Assembly: GCF_017916255.1 (NCBI RefSeq)
Contig: NZ_CP072827.1
Location: forward strand, 992,001-1,056,000
DNA from: Streptomyces mobaraensis NBRC 13819 = DSM 40847
GTDB lineage: Bacteria > Actinomycetota > Actinomycetes > Streptomycetales > Streptomycetaceae
Direction of reading: 5' to 3'
Length of the DNA stretch: 64,000 nt
A program made the position numbers and the translations under genes. Below, in pieces: positions 54,149-62,040 of this stretch (position 1 is its first letter; each line of letters starts with the position of its first letter). Below the pieces are notes generated by a model. That model was not told where the DNA came from. It was given only the letters and a program-made list of their open reading frames with translations, and searched no databases.

Positions 54149-54850
54149 TCACTCCCCGGCCGGGACGGTCAGCCCCACGCCCTCCGCCATCACCGCGACC
54201 GCGTAGTCGAAGAACGCCTCCTGGTCGTGGACGCTGTCGTGGGTGCGGCTGAAGACCTGGAAGGACAGGAGGCCGATCAGGCCGCTCCAGAGCACGATCC
54301 CGCGCTCGATGAGGTCCGCGAACGGCTCGCCGGGGGCCTCGCCGAACACCGCCACCGCCTCCGGCCGGATCAGGGGCGGTCCTGGCACGGCCCGCCGGGG
54401 CGGGGTCAGTTCCCCGGCCTCCAGCGCGGACCGCAGGACGCCGGCCAGCACGGCGGGGGTGCGCGCGGCGGGCGGGACGGTCTCCTGCGGGGCGTGGTAG
54501 CCGGGCACGGGCGAGCCGTAGAGCAGGGCGAACTCGGCGGGGTGGGCGAGGGACCAGGCCCGCGCCGCGCGGGCGACGGCCAGCAGCCGCGCGCCGGCCG
54601 GGGCCCCGGCCCCGCGGGCCCGTCCGTCCGCTTCCTCCAGCGCGGCGGCGGAGGCGTCGTAGGCGTCGATCAGCAGGGCCGTCAGCAGATCGTCGCGGTG
54701 CGGGAAGACGGCCGCGACCTCGGCGGCCGGCAGGCCGCTCGCGCGCGTCAAGGCGTCGGGCGTGAGCCCGGCCGCCCCCGTCTCGCCGAGCAGTTGACGG
54801 GCCGTCGACAGGGCGGCCGACTGAATGGTGTCTCCACCGGAAGTGTCCAT
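54149..54850 (-). CDS. TetR family regulator upstream of mutAB
   Basis: 233 aa. HTH: QSAALSTARQLLGETGAAGLTPDALTRASGLPAAEVAAVFPHRDDLLTALLIDAYDAS; the C-terminal domain is WHG-like (AWSLAHPAEFALLYGSPVPGYHAP). It lies between the mutase operon and the SpoIIE gene and points towards mutA. It could govern propionyl-CoA metabolism or only be a neighbour. Confidence 0.88.
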   Translation of the reverse strand: MDTSGGDTIQSAALSTARQLLGETGAAGLTPDALTRASGLPAAEVAAVFPHRDDLLTALLIDAYDASAAALEEADGRARGAGAPAGARLLAVARAARAWSLAHPAEFALLYGSPVPGYHAPQETVPPAARTPAVLAGVLRSALEAGELTPPRRAVPGPPLIRPEAVAVFGEAPGEPFADLIERGIVLWSGLIGLLSFQVFSRTHDSVHDQEAFFDYAVAVMAEGVGLTVPAGE

Positions 54851-54894
54851 GGCGGCACGCTACCCGCCGCCCGCCGGGCACCGTCCCGGCGGCC

Positions 54895-56988
54895 CTACGG
54901 ACTCCTCCGCGCCCCGGAGTCCTCGGGCGCCGGCCCCAGATCGAACTCGCACCACACCGACTTGCCGCTTCCCCGCGACTCCACGCCCCAGACGTCCGCG
55001 AGCCGGTCCACGAGCAGCAGGCCGCGGCCGGAGACGCCCGACTCGCCCGGTTCGCGGCGGCGGGGCAGGGCGCTGGAGCGGTCCTCGACCTCGACGCGGA
55101 GGCGGCGCCCGGCGCCGGGGACCATGCGGATGGTGACCACGGCCGCGCCGTCGGTGTGCAGCAGGGCGTTGGTGGCCAACTCGTCGGCGGCGAGCTCGAT
55201 GTCGTCGGCCCGGTCCCGTACGCCCCACGCGCGGACCGCGGTGCGGATCATGTGCCGGGCGGCGGACAGCGCCTCGGGGTCGGCGGGGGCGATGTGCTGC
55301 TGGAGGCGTCCGCCCGGGCGGGCGACGGTGCCCTGACGGCGCAGCAGGAGGATGGCCATGTCGTCCTCGCCGACGCGCTCCTCGACGACCTCGCACAGCC
55401 GGTCGGCGAGGTCGTGCGGGTCCTCGGGGCCCTCCTGGACGAGTCCGGCGAGCTGCCGGATGCCCTCGTCGAGGTCGGCGCCGGGCTGTTCGACCAGGCC
55501 GTCGGTGAACATCATCAGCGTCTCGCCGGGTTCGAGCTCCACCGTGGTCACGGGGTAGTCCAGCCGCCCGAACTCGGCGGACAGCCCGAGCGGCAGGCCG
55601 CCGGCGACGGGCAGCTGGCGGGAGGTGCCGTCGGCGTGCCGCAGCAGCGGGTCTATGTGCCCGGCGCGGACGAGCTGGACGGATCCGGTGGTCAGGTCGG
55701 CCTCGGCGTAGGAGCAGGTGGCGAAGCGGTCGGTGTCCAGTTCGTGGAGGAAGGCGGAGGCACGGGCCATGACCGTGCCCGGGGAGTGCCCCTCGGCCGC
55801 GTAGGCGCGCAGCACGATGCGGAGCTGGCCCATCACGGCGGAGGCGTGGGTGTCGTGGCCCTGCACGTCGCCGATGACGGCGGCGACCCGGCCGCCGGGC
55901 AGCGGGACCACGTCGTACCAGTCGCCGCCGATGTCGCGGCCCATCCGGGCCGAGCGGTAGCGGACGGCGATCTGGGCGCCGGGCACCTCGGGGATCCGGC
56001 GCGGCAGCATGGCCTGCTGGAGGCCCTCGGCCAGGTCGTGCTCCTGGTCGAAGAGCATGGCGCGGGCGATGCTCTGTGCGAGGCTGCTGCTGAGGGCGAT
56101 GAAGAGGTTGCGTTCCTGCCGGGTGAAGCCGCGGGCCTCGCGGTAGAGGAGGCCGAGCGCGCCGATGGGCCGGGCCTGGGCGATCAGCGGCAGGTAGGCG
56201 CCCGAGGAGATGCCGATGCCCTTGATCCGCTCCCACAGCCAGGGGTAGCAGCGGGCCCACTCCTCGCGGGACTCGATGAAGCGCGGGGTCATGGTGCGGA
56301 TGACCTCGCTCATCGGGAAGTCGTCGTCGATCCGGGTGTAGCGGGTGCCGGGGATGAAGTGCTCGGACGGGCCCTCGGCGACGAGGTGGACGCGTCCGGA
56401 CTCGACCAGCCCGAGGACGAGGAGGTCGGAGCCGAGGTGTTCGACGGCCCGGGAGTCCTTGAAGAAGTCGATGACGTCCTGGACGGTCCGGGCGTGGGCC
56501 AGGGCCGCGGTGGTGGTCTCGACGACGGTGGTCTGGTGGCGGCGGTCGCCGTTCGACTCCCCCGGCCGGTCGGGCAGCCGCAGCTCCTCGTTCGCCTCGC
56601 GGAGGATGCCGAGGATCCGGCAGGGCCGGCCGGCGGCGTCCCGCTCGATACGGCCCTGGGTGTAGGCCCAGCGGAGGCCGTCGGGGCAGCGCACCCGGTG
56701 GTAGGCGCCGTAGCTCTCGCTGCCGTCCTTCAGGGCCCGCGACACCAGGGCGTCCAGCCGGGCGCCGTCCGCGCGCGGCACCCGGACGGCGAGGTCGGTG
56801 ACGTTGCCGTGGAACTCGCCGGGCGGCAGGCCGAGGATGCCCAGGGCGACGGGGTCGAGGTGGAGCCGTCCGCTGACGAGGTCCCAGTCGAAGGTGCCGA
56901 CGTGGTTGAGGGCGAGGCAGCGCTCCGGGCGGGCGGGCCAGTCGTCCGGCAGCGCTCCGGAGGCAGGCGTGGCTCCCCGATCAACCAT
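54895..56988 (-). CDS. SpoIIE family protein phosphatase with PAS, GAF and HATPase domains
   Basis: 697 aa from ATG 56988. A PAS-like domain (GTFDWDLVSGRLHLDPVALGILGLP) leads, then GAF (about 175-310), then SpoIIE-type PP2C with GDWYDVVPLPGGRVAAVIGDVQGHD supplying metal-binding aspartates. A C-terminal serine-kinase-like HATPase follows (ADELATNALLHTDGA, SGRGLLLVDRLADVWGV). The protein can both phosphorylate and dephosphorylate anti-anti-sigma factors, linking a small-molecule or redox signal to an alternative sigma factor. Dozens occur in Streptomyces; its target is unknown. Confidence 0.93.
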   Translation of the reverse strand: MVDRGATPASGALPDDWPARPERCLALNHVGTFDWDLVSGRLHLDPVALGILGLPPGEFHGNVTDLAVRVPRADGARLDALVSRALKDGSESYGAYHRVRCPDGLRWAYTQGRIERDAAGRPCRILGILREANEELRLPDRPGESNGDRRHQTTVVETTTAALAHARTVQDVIDFFKDSRAVEHLGSDLLVLGLVESGRVHLVAEGPSEHFIPGTRYTRIDDDFPMSEVIRTMTPRFIESREEWARCYPWLWERIKGIGISSGAYLPLIAQARPIGALGLLYREARGFTRQERNLFIALSSSLAQSIARAMLFDQEHDLAEGLQQAMLPRRIPEVPGAQIAVRYRSARMGRDIGGDWYDVVPLPGGRVAAVIGDVQGHDTHASAVMGQLRIVLRAYAAEGHSPGTVMARASAFLHELDTDRFATCSYAEADLTTGSVQLVRAGHIDPLLRHADGTSRQLPVAGGLPLGLSAEFGRLDYPVTTVELEPGETLMMFTDGLVEQPGADLDEGIRQLAGLVQEGPEDPHDLADRLCEVVEERVGEDDMAILLLRRQGTVARPGGRLQQHIAPADPEALSAARHMIRTAVRAWGVRDRADDIELAADELATNALLHTDGAAVVTIRMVPGAGRRLRVEVEDRSSALPRRREPGESGVSGRGLLLVDRLADVWGVESRGSGKSVWCEFDLGPAPEDSGARRSP

Positions 56989-57085
56989 GGATTCACTCTG
57001 CCACTTTTTGTCCGTTTCTTCGATTTCTTCGGTTCTTCGGTGCGACCGCGCGGCCGACGGGGACGCACGGGGTACTCGGAGGGGC

Positions 57086-58516
57086 ATGGAGTGGTTCACG
57101 GCCTCCGGGTACGGGCTGAGCCGGCTGGTCTTCCAGCGCGGGCTGGCCGTCCTCTACCTGGTCGCCTTCGCCTCGGCGGCGCTGCAGTTCCGGGCGCTGA
57201 TCGGGGAGCGCGGCATGCTGCCCGTACCGCGCTACCTGGCGTACGTCCCGGCACGCCGGATCCCGACGCTCTTCCGGTGGCACTATTCGGACCGCTTCTT
57301 CGCCGGGTGCGCCTGGGGCGGGGCGCTGCTGGCCGCGGCGGTCGCGGCGGGGGCCGCCGATGCGGTGCCGCTGTGTGCGGCGATGCTGATGTGGCTGGTG
57401 CTGTGGGGGCTGTATCTGTCGATCGTCAACGTCGGCCAGACGTGGTACGCCTTCGGGTGGGAGTCGCTGCTGCTGGAGACCGGGTTCCTGGCGGTGTTCC
57501 TGGGGAACGCGCGGACGGATCCGCCGGTGCTGGTGCTGTTCCTGCTGCGCTGGCTCCTCTTCCGGGTGGAGTTCGGCGCGGGGCTGATCAAGATCCGGGG
57601 CGACCGCTGCTGGCGCGACCTGACCTGCCTGTACTACCACCACGAGACGCAGCCGATGCCCGGCCCGCTGAGCTGGTTCTTCCACCGGCTGCCCCGGCCG
57701 CTGCACCGGGTGGAGACGGCCGCCAACCACGTCGCGCAGCTGGTGGTGCCCTTCGGCCTCTTCGCGCCGCAGCCGGTGGCGAGCGTCGCGGCGGGGCTGG
57801 TGATCGTCACCCAGCTCTGGCTGGTCGCCTCGGGCAACTTCGCCTGGCTGAACTGGATCACGATCGTGCTGGCCTTCGCGGCGGTGGACGGCGACGCCAT
57901 GGCGGACCTGTTCTCCGTGACCGGCCCTTCCCCCGCCCCCTCGGCGCCGGTCTGGTACGAGGTCCTGGTCGTCGCGGTGACCGTGCTCGTGGCCGCGCTG
58001 AGCTGGTGGCCGGTACGCAACCTGCTCTCGCGCGGGCAGCGCATGAACATGTCCTTCAACGCGTACCACCTGGTCAACACGTACGGCGCCTTCGGCAGCG
58101 TGAACCGGAGCCGGTACGAGGTGGTGGTCGAGGGGACGGCGGACACGGTCCTCGGCCCGGAGACCGAGTGGCGGGAGTACGGCTTCAAGGGCAAACCGGG
58201 CGATCCACGCCGGCTGCCCCGGCAGTTCGCGCCCTGGCACCTGCGGCTGGACTGGCTGATGTGGTTCGCGGGGATCTCCCCGGCCTACGCCCGGGACTGG
58301 TTCGGACCCCTCGTCGAACGACTGCTCGAAAACGACCGGGACACCCTGCGGCTCCTCCGCCACAACCCGTTCCCCGACGCACCGCCCGCGCATGTCCGCG
58401 CCCGGCTCTACCTCTACCGCTTCACCACCTGGCGCGAGCTGCGCACGACCGGCGCGTGGTGGCACCGCGAGCTGGTGCGCGAGTTCCTGCCGCCGGCCGC
58501 GCTGCGGCGGCCGTGA
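57086..58516 (+). CDS. Lipase maturation factor (LMF1)-like membrane protein
   Basis: 476 aa, ATG 57086. N-terminal half with about 6-8 membrane segments (GLAVLYLVAFASAALQF, WGGALLAAAVAAGA, MLMWLVLWGLYLSIVNVGQTWYAFGWESLLLETGF). Conserved blocks are FGAGLIKIRGDRCWRDLTCLYYHHETQPMPGPLSWFFHRLP, NTYGAFGSVNRSRYEVVVEGT, and WREYGFKGKPGDPRRLPRQFAPWHLRLDWLMWF. This is the lipase maturation factor family known from vertebrate LMF1; the bacterial role is not established. It diverges from the phosphatase gene over 97 bp. Confidence 0.92.
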   Translation: MEWFTASGYGLSRLVFQRGLAVLYLVAFASAALQFRALIGERGMLPVPRYLAYVPARRIPTLFRWHYSDRFFAGCAWGGALLAAAVAAGAADAVPLCAAMLMWLVLWGLYLSIVNVGQTWYAFGWESLLLETGFLAVFLGNARTDPPVLVLFLLRWLLFRVEFGAGLIKIRGDRCWRDLTCLYYHHETQPMPGPLSWFFHRLPRPLHRVETAANHVAQLVVPFGLFAPQPVASVAAGLVIVTQLWLVASGNFAWLNWITIVLAFAAVDGDAMADLFSVTGPSPAPSAPVWYEVLVVAVTVLVAALSWWPVRNLLSRGQRMNMSFNAYHLVNTYGAFGSVNRSRYEVVVEGTADTVLGPETEWREYGFKGKPGDPRRLPRQFAPWHLRLDWLMWFAGISPAYARDWFGPLVERLLENDRDTLRLLRHNPFPDAPPAHVRARLYLYRFTTWRELRTTGAWWHRELVREFLPPAALRRP

Positions 58517-58538
58517 CACCGGAGAGGAGACGGACCGG

Positions 58539-59549
58539 ATGGACCCTGTGGAGGCACTGGAGCGGATCGCCTTCCTCCTGGAACGCGACGGGGCGCCGAC
58601 CTACCGCGTCCAGGCGTTCCGGACGGCGGCCGGCGTGGTCGCCGGGATGCCCGCCGACGAGGTCCGCCGCCGGTCGGAGGCCGGGTCGCTCACCGACCGC
58701 AAGGGCATCGGGCCGAAGACGGCGGCCGTCGTCGCCGAGGCGCTGCGCGGTGAGACGCCCGCCTACCTGGAGCGCCTGGAGCGGGAGGCGGACCGGCCGC
58801 TCACCGAGGGCGGCGCGGCGCTCCGCGCGGCCCTGCGCGGCGACTGCCACCTGCACTCGGACTGGTCGGACGGCGGCAGCCCCATCGACGTCATGGCCCG
58901 CGCGGCCCGCGACCTCGGCCACGAGTGGGCCGTGCTCACCGACCACTCCCCCCGCCTGACCATCGCCCGCGGCCTGTCCGCCGACCGGCTGCGGCAGCAG
59001 CTCGACGTGGTCGCCGAGGTCGACGAGGCGCTCGGGGACGGCTTCCGGCTGCTCACCGGCATCGAGTGCGACATCCTCCCCGACGGCTCCCTCGACCAGG
59101 AGGACGAGCTCCTGGACCGGCTCGACGTGGTCGTCGCCTCCGTCCACTCCAAGCTGCGGATGGACGCCGAGAGCATGACCCGGCGGCTCGTCGCCGCCGT
59201 CGCCAACCCGCTCGTCGACGTCCTCGGGCACTGCACCGGCCGCCTCGTCGGCGGCAAACGCCCCGAGTCCGCCTTCGACGCCGAACTCGTCTTCACCGCC
59301 TGCGAACGCTTCGGCACCGCCGTGGAGATCAACAGCCGGCCCGACCGGCTGGACCCGCCTCGGCGGCTGATCCGGCTGGCCCTGGAGACGGGAGCGCTGT
59401 TCTCGATCGACAGCGACGCGCACGCGCCGGGACAGCTGGACTGGCAGGTGCTGGGGTGTGCGCGGGCGGAGGAGTGCGGGGTCCCGGCGGAGCGGGTGAT
59501 CACGGCGTGGGGGTGCGAGGAGTTGCTCGCGTGGGCGCGGGGGAGGTAG
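58539..59549 (+). CDS. PHP domain protein with N-terminal HhH (DNA polymerase X-related)
   Basis: 336 aa, ATG 58539 with GAGGAG upstream. The N-terminus (YRVQAFRTAAGVV, GSLTDRKGIGPKTAAVVAEAL) is the 8-kDa/HhH domain of family X polymerases, without the polymerase palm. The PHP domain follows: DCHLHSDWSDGG, LTDHSPRL, HCTGRLVGGKRP, EINSRPDRLDPP, SDAHAPGQL, all metal ligands. It is likely a 3'-phosphodiesterase/exonuclease of base excision or end repair, in keeping with the nearby NHEJ genes. Confidence 0.92.
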   Translation: MDPVEALERIAFLLERDGAPTYRVQAFRTAAGVVAGMPADEVRRRSEAGSLTDRKGIGPKTAAVVAEALRGETPAYLERLEREADRPLTEGGAALRAALRGDCHLHSDWSDGGSPIDVMARAARDLGHEWAVLTDHSPRLTIARGLSADRLRQQLDVVAEVDEALGDGFRLLTGIECDILPDGSLDQEDELLDRLDVVVASVHSKLRMDAESMTRRLVAAVANPLVDVLGHCTGRLVGGKRPESAFDAELVFTACERFGTAVEINSRPDRLDPPRRLIRLALETGALFSIDSDAHAPGQLDWQVLGCARAEECGVPAERVITAWGCEELLAWARGR

Positions 59550-59550
59550 G

Positions 59551-59764
59551 CCCCGGTCCCGCCCTTTCGCCGTTTCCTGGGGGCAAGCCCCCAGACCCCC
59601 CTTGTCGCGGCTTCGCCGCTCGTCCTCAAACTCCCCCAGAGGGGGCACCCCCAACGGGCTGACTTTCAGCCCGTCCGGCGTTTGAGGACAACCGCGCGGA
59701 GCGCGGTTGCGGGGGTGCGGGGGCGGCAGCCCCTGCAAGAAACGGCGAAAGGGCGGGACCGGGG
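59551..59764. repeat. Composite intergenic palindrome (59.6 kb)
   Basis: Blocks of the left part (CCCCGGTCCCGCCCTTTCGCC, then CGTTTCC) return inverted in the right part (AAACGGCGAAAGGGCGGGAC). Between them lie AACGGGCTGACTTTCAGCCCGT and the AACCGCGC-GGA-GCGCGGTT hairpin. It sits exactly between the convergent PHP and LigD genes and probably terminates both. Confidence 0.8.
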
Positions 59765-59770
59765 CACCCC

Positions 59771-60676
59771 TCACGGCAACGACCCCCGCACCGCATCCCC
59801 CGCCACCGGCCCCAGCAAATCCCCCAACTCCCCCACCCGCCCCACCACATCCTCCAGCCCGAACCCCAAATCCCCAGGCTCCCGACAGGAGCCCACCTCG
59901 TCCCACGTCACCGGCGCCGCCACCCCCTCCCGCTCGCCCCGCACCCGCACCGTGTACGGCGCCGCCGTCGTCTTGGCGCTCGCGTTCTGGGACCAGTCGA
60001 TGAGCACCTTCCCGCGCCGTTCCAGCTTCGCCATGGAGACGACGACCAGTCCGGGATGCTCGTTCATCAGCCGGGTGGCGAGCCCCTTCGCGTAGGCGCT
60101 GACGGAACGCCCGGGGGCCGGGTGGATGGGGGCGTACAAGTGGAGCCCCTTGGAGCCGGAGACGACCGGGAAGGCGGTGAGGCCGTCCTCGTCGAGGAGC
60201 TGGCGCAGCCGTTCGGCGACGCGGCAGCAGACGACGAGGTCGGTGCCGGGGCCGGGGTCCAGGTCGAGGACGACGCGGTCGTGGGCGTCACGGCCGGCCG
60301 CGGCCGTCCACTGCGGCACGTGCACCTCGTACGCGCCGAGGTTGACCATGGCGACCAGCGCGGCGACCGAGTCGATCACCACCTGCCGGCTGGTGCCCTC
60401 CCGGTGCCGGACCGTGGCCCGCGGCACCCAGTCCGGTGCGCCGGGCGGCGGGTTCTTGGCGATCCAGCTCTCCCCCGCCGCGCCCTCCGGGGCCCGGACG
60501 AAGGACGCCGGGCGGCCGGTGATGTGCGGCAGCATCGCGGGGGCGATCCGCGCGTAGTAGTGCAGGACGTGGGCCTTGGTCTGGCCGGTGGCGGGGAAGA
60601 GGACCCGTTCGAGGTGGGAGAGGGAGAGCCGGTGCCCCTCGATCTCCACCGTCTGGCGGCCGGGTGCGGCGGGCAC
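59771..60676 (-). CDS. LigD polymerase-domain protein (NHEJ primase-polymerase)
   Basis: 301 aa from GTG 60676 with GAGGGGAGGGG upstream. The AEP-type polymerase core is complete: ATGQTKAHVLHYYARIAP, VLDLDPGPGTD with catalytic Asp pair, and SGSKGLHLYAP. It lacks the ligase and phosphoesterase domains of full LigD, as is normal in Streptomyces where these are separate genes. Fills gaps with ribonucleotides or dNTPs during end joining. It lies 15 bp downstream of ku. Confidence 0.95.
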   Translation of the reverse strand: MPAAPGRQTVEIEGHRLSLSHLERVLFPATGQTKAHVLHYYARIAPAMLPHITGRPASFVRAPEGAAGESWIAKNPPPGAPDWVPRATVRHREGTSRQVVIDSVAALVAMVNLGAYEVHVPQWTAAAGRDAHDRVVLDLDPGPGTDLVVCCRVAERLRQLLDEDGLTAFPVVSGSKGLHLYAPIHPAPGRSVSAYAKGLATRLMNEHPGLVVVSMAKLERRGKVLIDWSQNASAKTTAAPYTVRVRGEREGVAAPVTWDEVGSCREPGDLGFGLEDVVGRVGELGDLLGPVAGDAVRGSLP

Positions 60677-60691
60677 GGGGCGCCCCTCCCC

Positions 60692-61762
60692 TCAGGAGAC
60701 CCGCTTCTTGCGACGGCCGCCGGACGGTTCCGCCGCGTGCGACGCCAGGGCCTTCACCAGTTCCTCGCGGCTCATCGAGGAGCGGCCCGGGATGCCGGCG
60801 TCGGTGGCCCGCTGGTAGAGCTCCGTCTTGCTCAGCCCCTCCAGCTCCGCCGTGGCGGACTTCTTCGCCCCCTTCTTGGCCGCCTGCCGGGTGCGGCGCT
60901 TCTCCGCCGCGTCCTTGAGCTGCACGGGCGGCCGGAGTTCGCCCTCCTCCGCGCCCTCAGCGGCTTCCGCGGCCTCGCCCCCGCCGGACTTCGCCTTCTC
61001 GATGCTGGCCTGCAGGGCGCCCATCAGGTCGATGACGTTGGTCGAGCGCGGCGCCGGCTCGCTCTTCTCCACCGTGCCGCCGGCCCGCTTGGCCTGGACG
61101 AGTTCCAGGACCTTCTCCTGATACGTGTCGTGGTACGTCTCGGGGTCCCAGTCGACGCTCAGCGCCTCCACCAGCTGCACGGCCGTGGCCAGTTCGCGCT
61201 CGGCGACCTTGGCGCGCTCGGGGAGCGTACCGATCTCGGTACGGGGGTCCCGGATCTCGTCGGCCCAGTGCAGGGTGTGCAGGGTGAGGATGTCGCCCTC
61301 GGCCTTCACCGCGACCAGGTACTCGCGGTTGCGCATCACGAACGTGGCGATCCCGGCCCGGTTCGACCGGCTCAGCGCCTCGTGGAGCAGCGCGTAGACC
61401 TTGGCGTACTCCTTGCTCTTGGGGCCCAGGTAGTACGTCTTGTCGAAGTAGATGGGGTCGATGGTGTCGAGGTCCACGAACCCGCTGATCTCCAGCGACT
61501 TGGAGCGGCCGGGGGCGATCTCCTCCAGCTCGCCGGGTTCGACGACGACGTAGTCGTCCCCCATGTCGTACCCCTTGACGATCTCCGTGAGGGGGACTTC
61601 CTCGCCGGTGCGCTCGTTGACGCGCTTGTTGCGGACGCGGTCGGAGGTGCCGCGTTGGAGCTGGTTGAAGCGGATGGTGTGGCTTTCGGTGGCCGAGAAC
61701 ATCTGGACCGGTAGGGCTACCAGTCCGAAGGTGAGGGCTCCGCTCCAGACCGCGTGCGCCAT
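60692..61762 (-). CDS. ku: Ku protein (NHEJ)
   Basis: 356 aa from ATG 61762 (GGAGGAC upstream). The Ku core (residues about 5-260) is clear: VWSGALTFGLVALPVQMFSATESH, KGYDMGDDYVVVEPGEL, IDPIYFDKTYYLGP. The C-terminus is longer than minimal Ku: a Lys/Ala-rich linker (KRRTRQAAKKGAKKS) and a SAP-like element (LSKTELYQRATDAGIPGRSSMSREELVKAL) that should bind DNA. Forms the homodimer that recruits LigD. Confidence 0.97.
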   Translation of the reverse strand: MAHAVWSGALTFGLVALPVQMFSATESHTIRFNQLQRGTSDRVRNKRVNERTGEEVPLTEIVKGYDMGDDYVVVEPGELEEIAPGRSKSLEISGFVDLDTIDPIYFDKTYYLGPKSKEYAKVYALLHEALSRSNRAGIATFVMRNREYLVAVKAEGDILTLHTLHWADEIRDPRTEIGTLPERAKVAERELATAVQLVEALSVDWDPETYHDTYQEKVLELVQAKRAGGTVEKSEPAPRSTNVIDLMGALQASIEKAKSGGGEAAEAAEGAEEGELRPPVQLKDAAEKRRTRQAAKKGAKKSATAELEGLSKTELYQRATDAGIPGRSSMSREELVKALASHAAEPSGGRRKKRVS

Positions 61763-61828
61763 GACGTCCTCCGCCTCGGGGGTTTCCTCCATGGCACCCC
61801 GGTGCGGCGGAGATCGCATGTTGGAGCG

Positions 61829-62040
61829 CCCCAGTCCCGCCCTTTCACCGTTTCCTGCGGGGCAAGCCCCCGCACCCCCGAAACCGCGCTCCGCGCGGTT
61901 GTCCTCAAACGCCGGACGGGCTGAATCGTGCGCCCGGGCGCGAAATCAAGCCCGTCCGGCGTTTGAGGACGAGCGGCGAAGCCGCGAAAGCGGGGTCTGG
62001 GGCGCAGCCCCAGGAAACGGCGAAGGGGCGGGACCGGGGC
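61829..62040. repeat. Composite intergenic palindrome (61.9 kb)
   Basis: Same family as 59551-59764: CAGTCCCGCCCTTTCACC leads and AACGGCGAAGGGGCGGGACC closes in inverse orientation, with hairpins AACCGCGC-GGA-GCGCGGTT (inverse) and GCCGGACGGGCT ... AGCCCGTCCGGC inside. It lies between ku (start at its left) and the end of the regulator gene. Confidence 0.8.

Noticed and set aside
55156..58959. Very long + strand frame across the SpoIIE, LMF1 and PHP genes
   Set aside because: The product has no domain of its own; the annotated genes on both strands have clear family motifs and starts.
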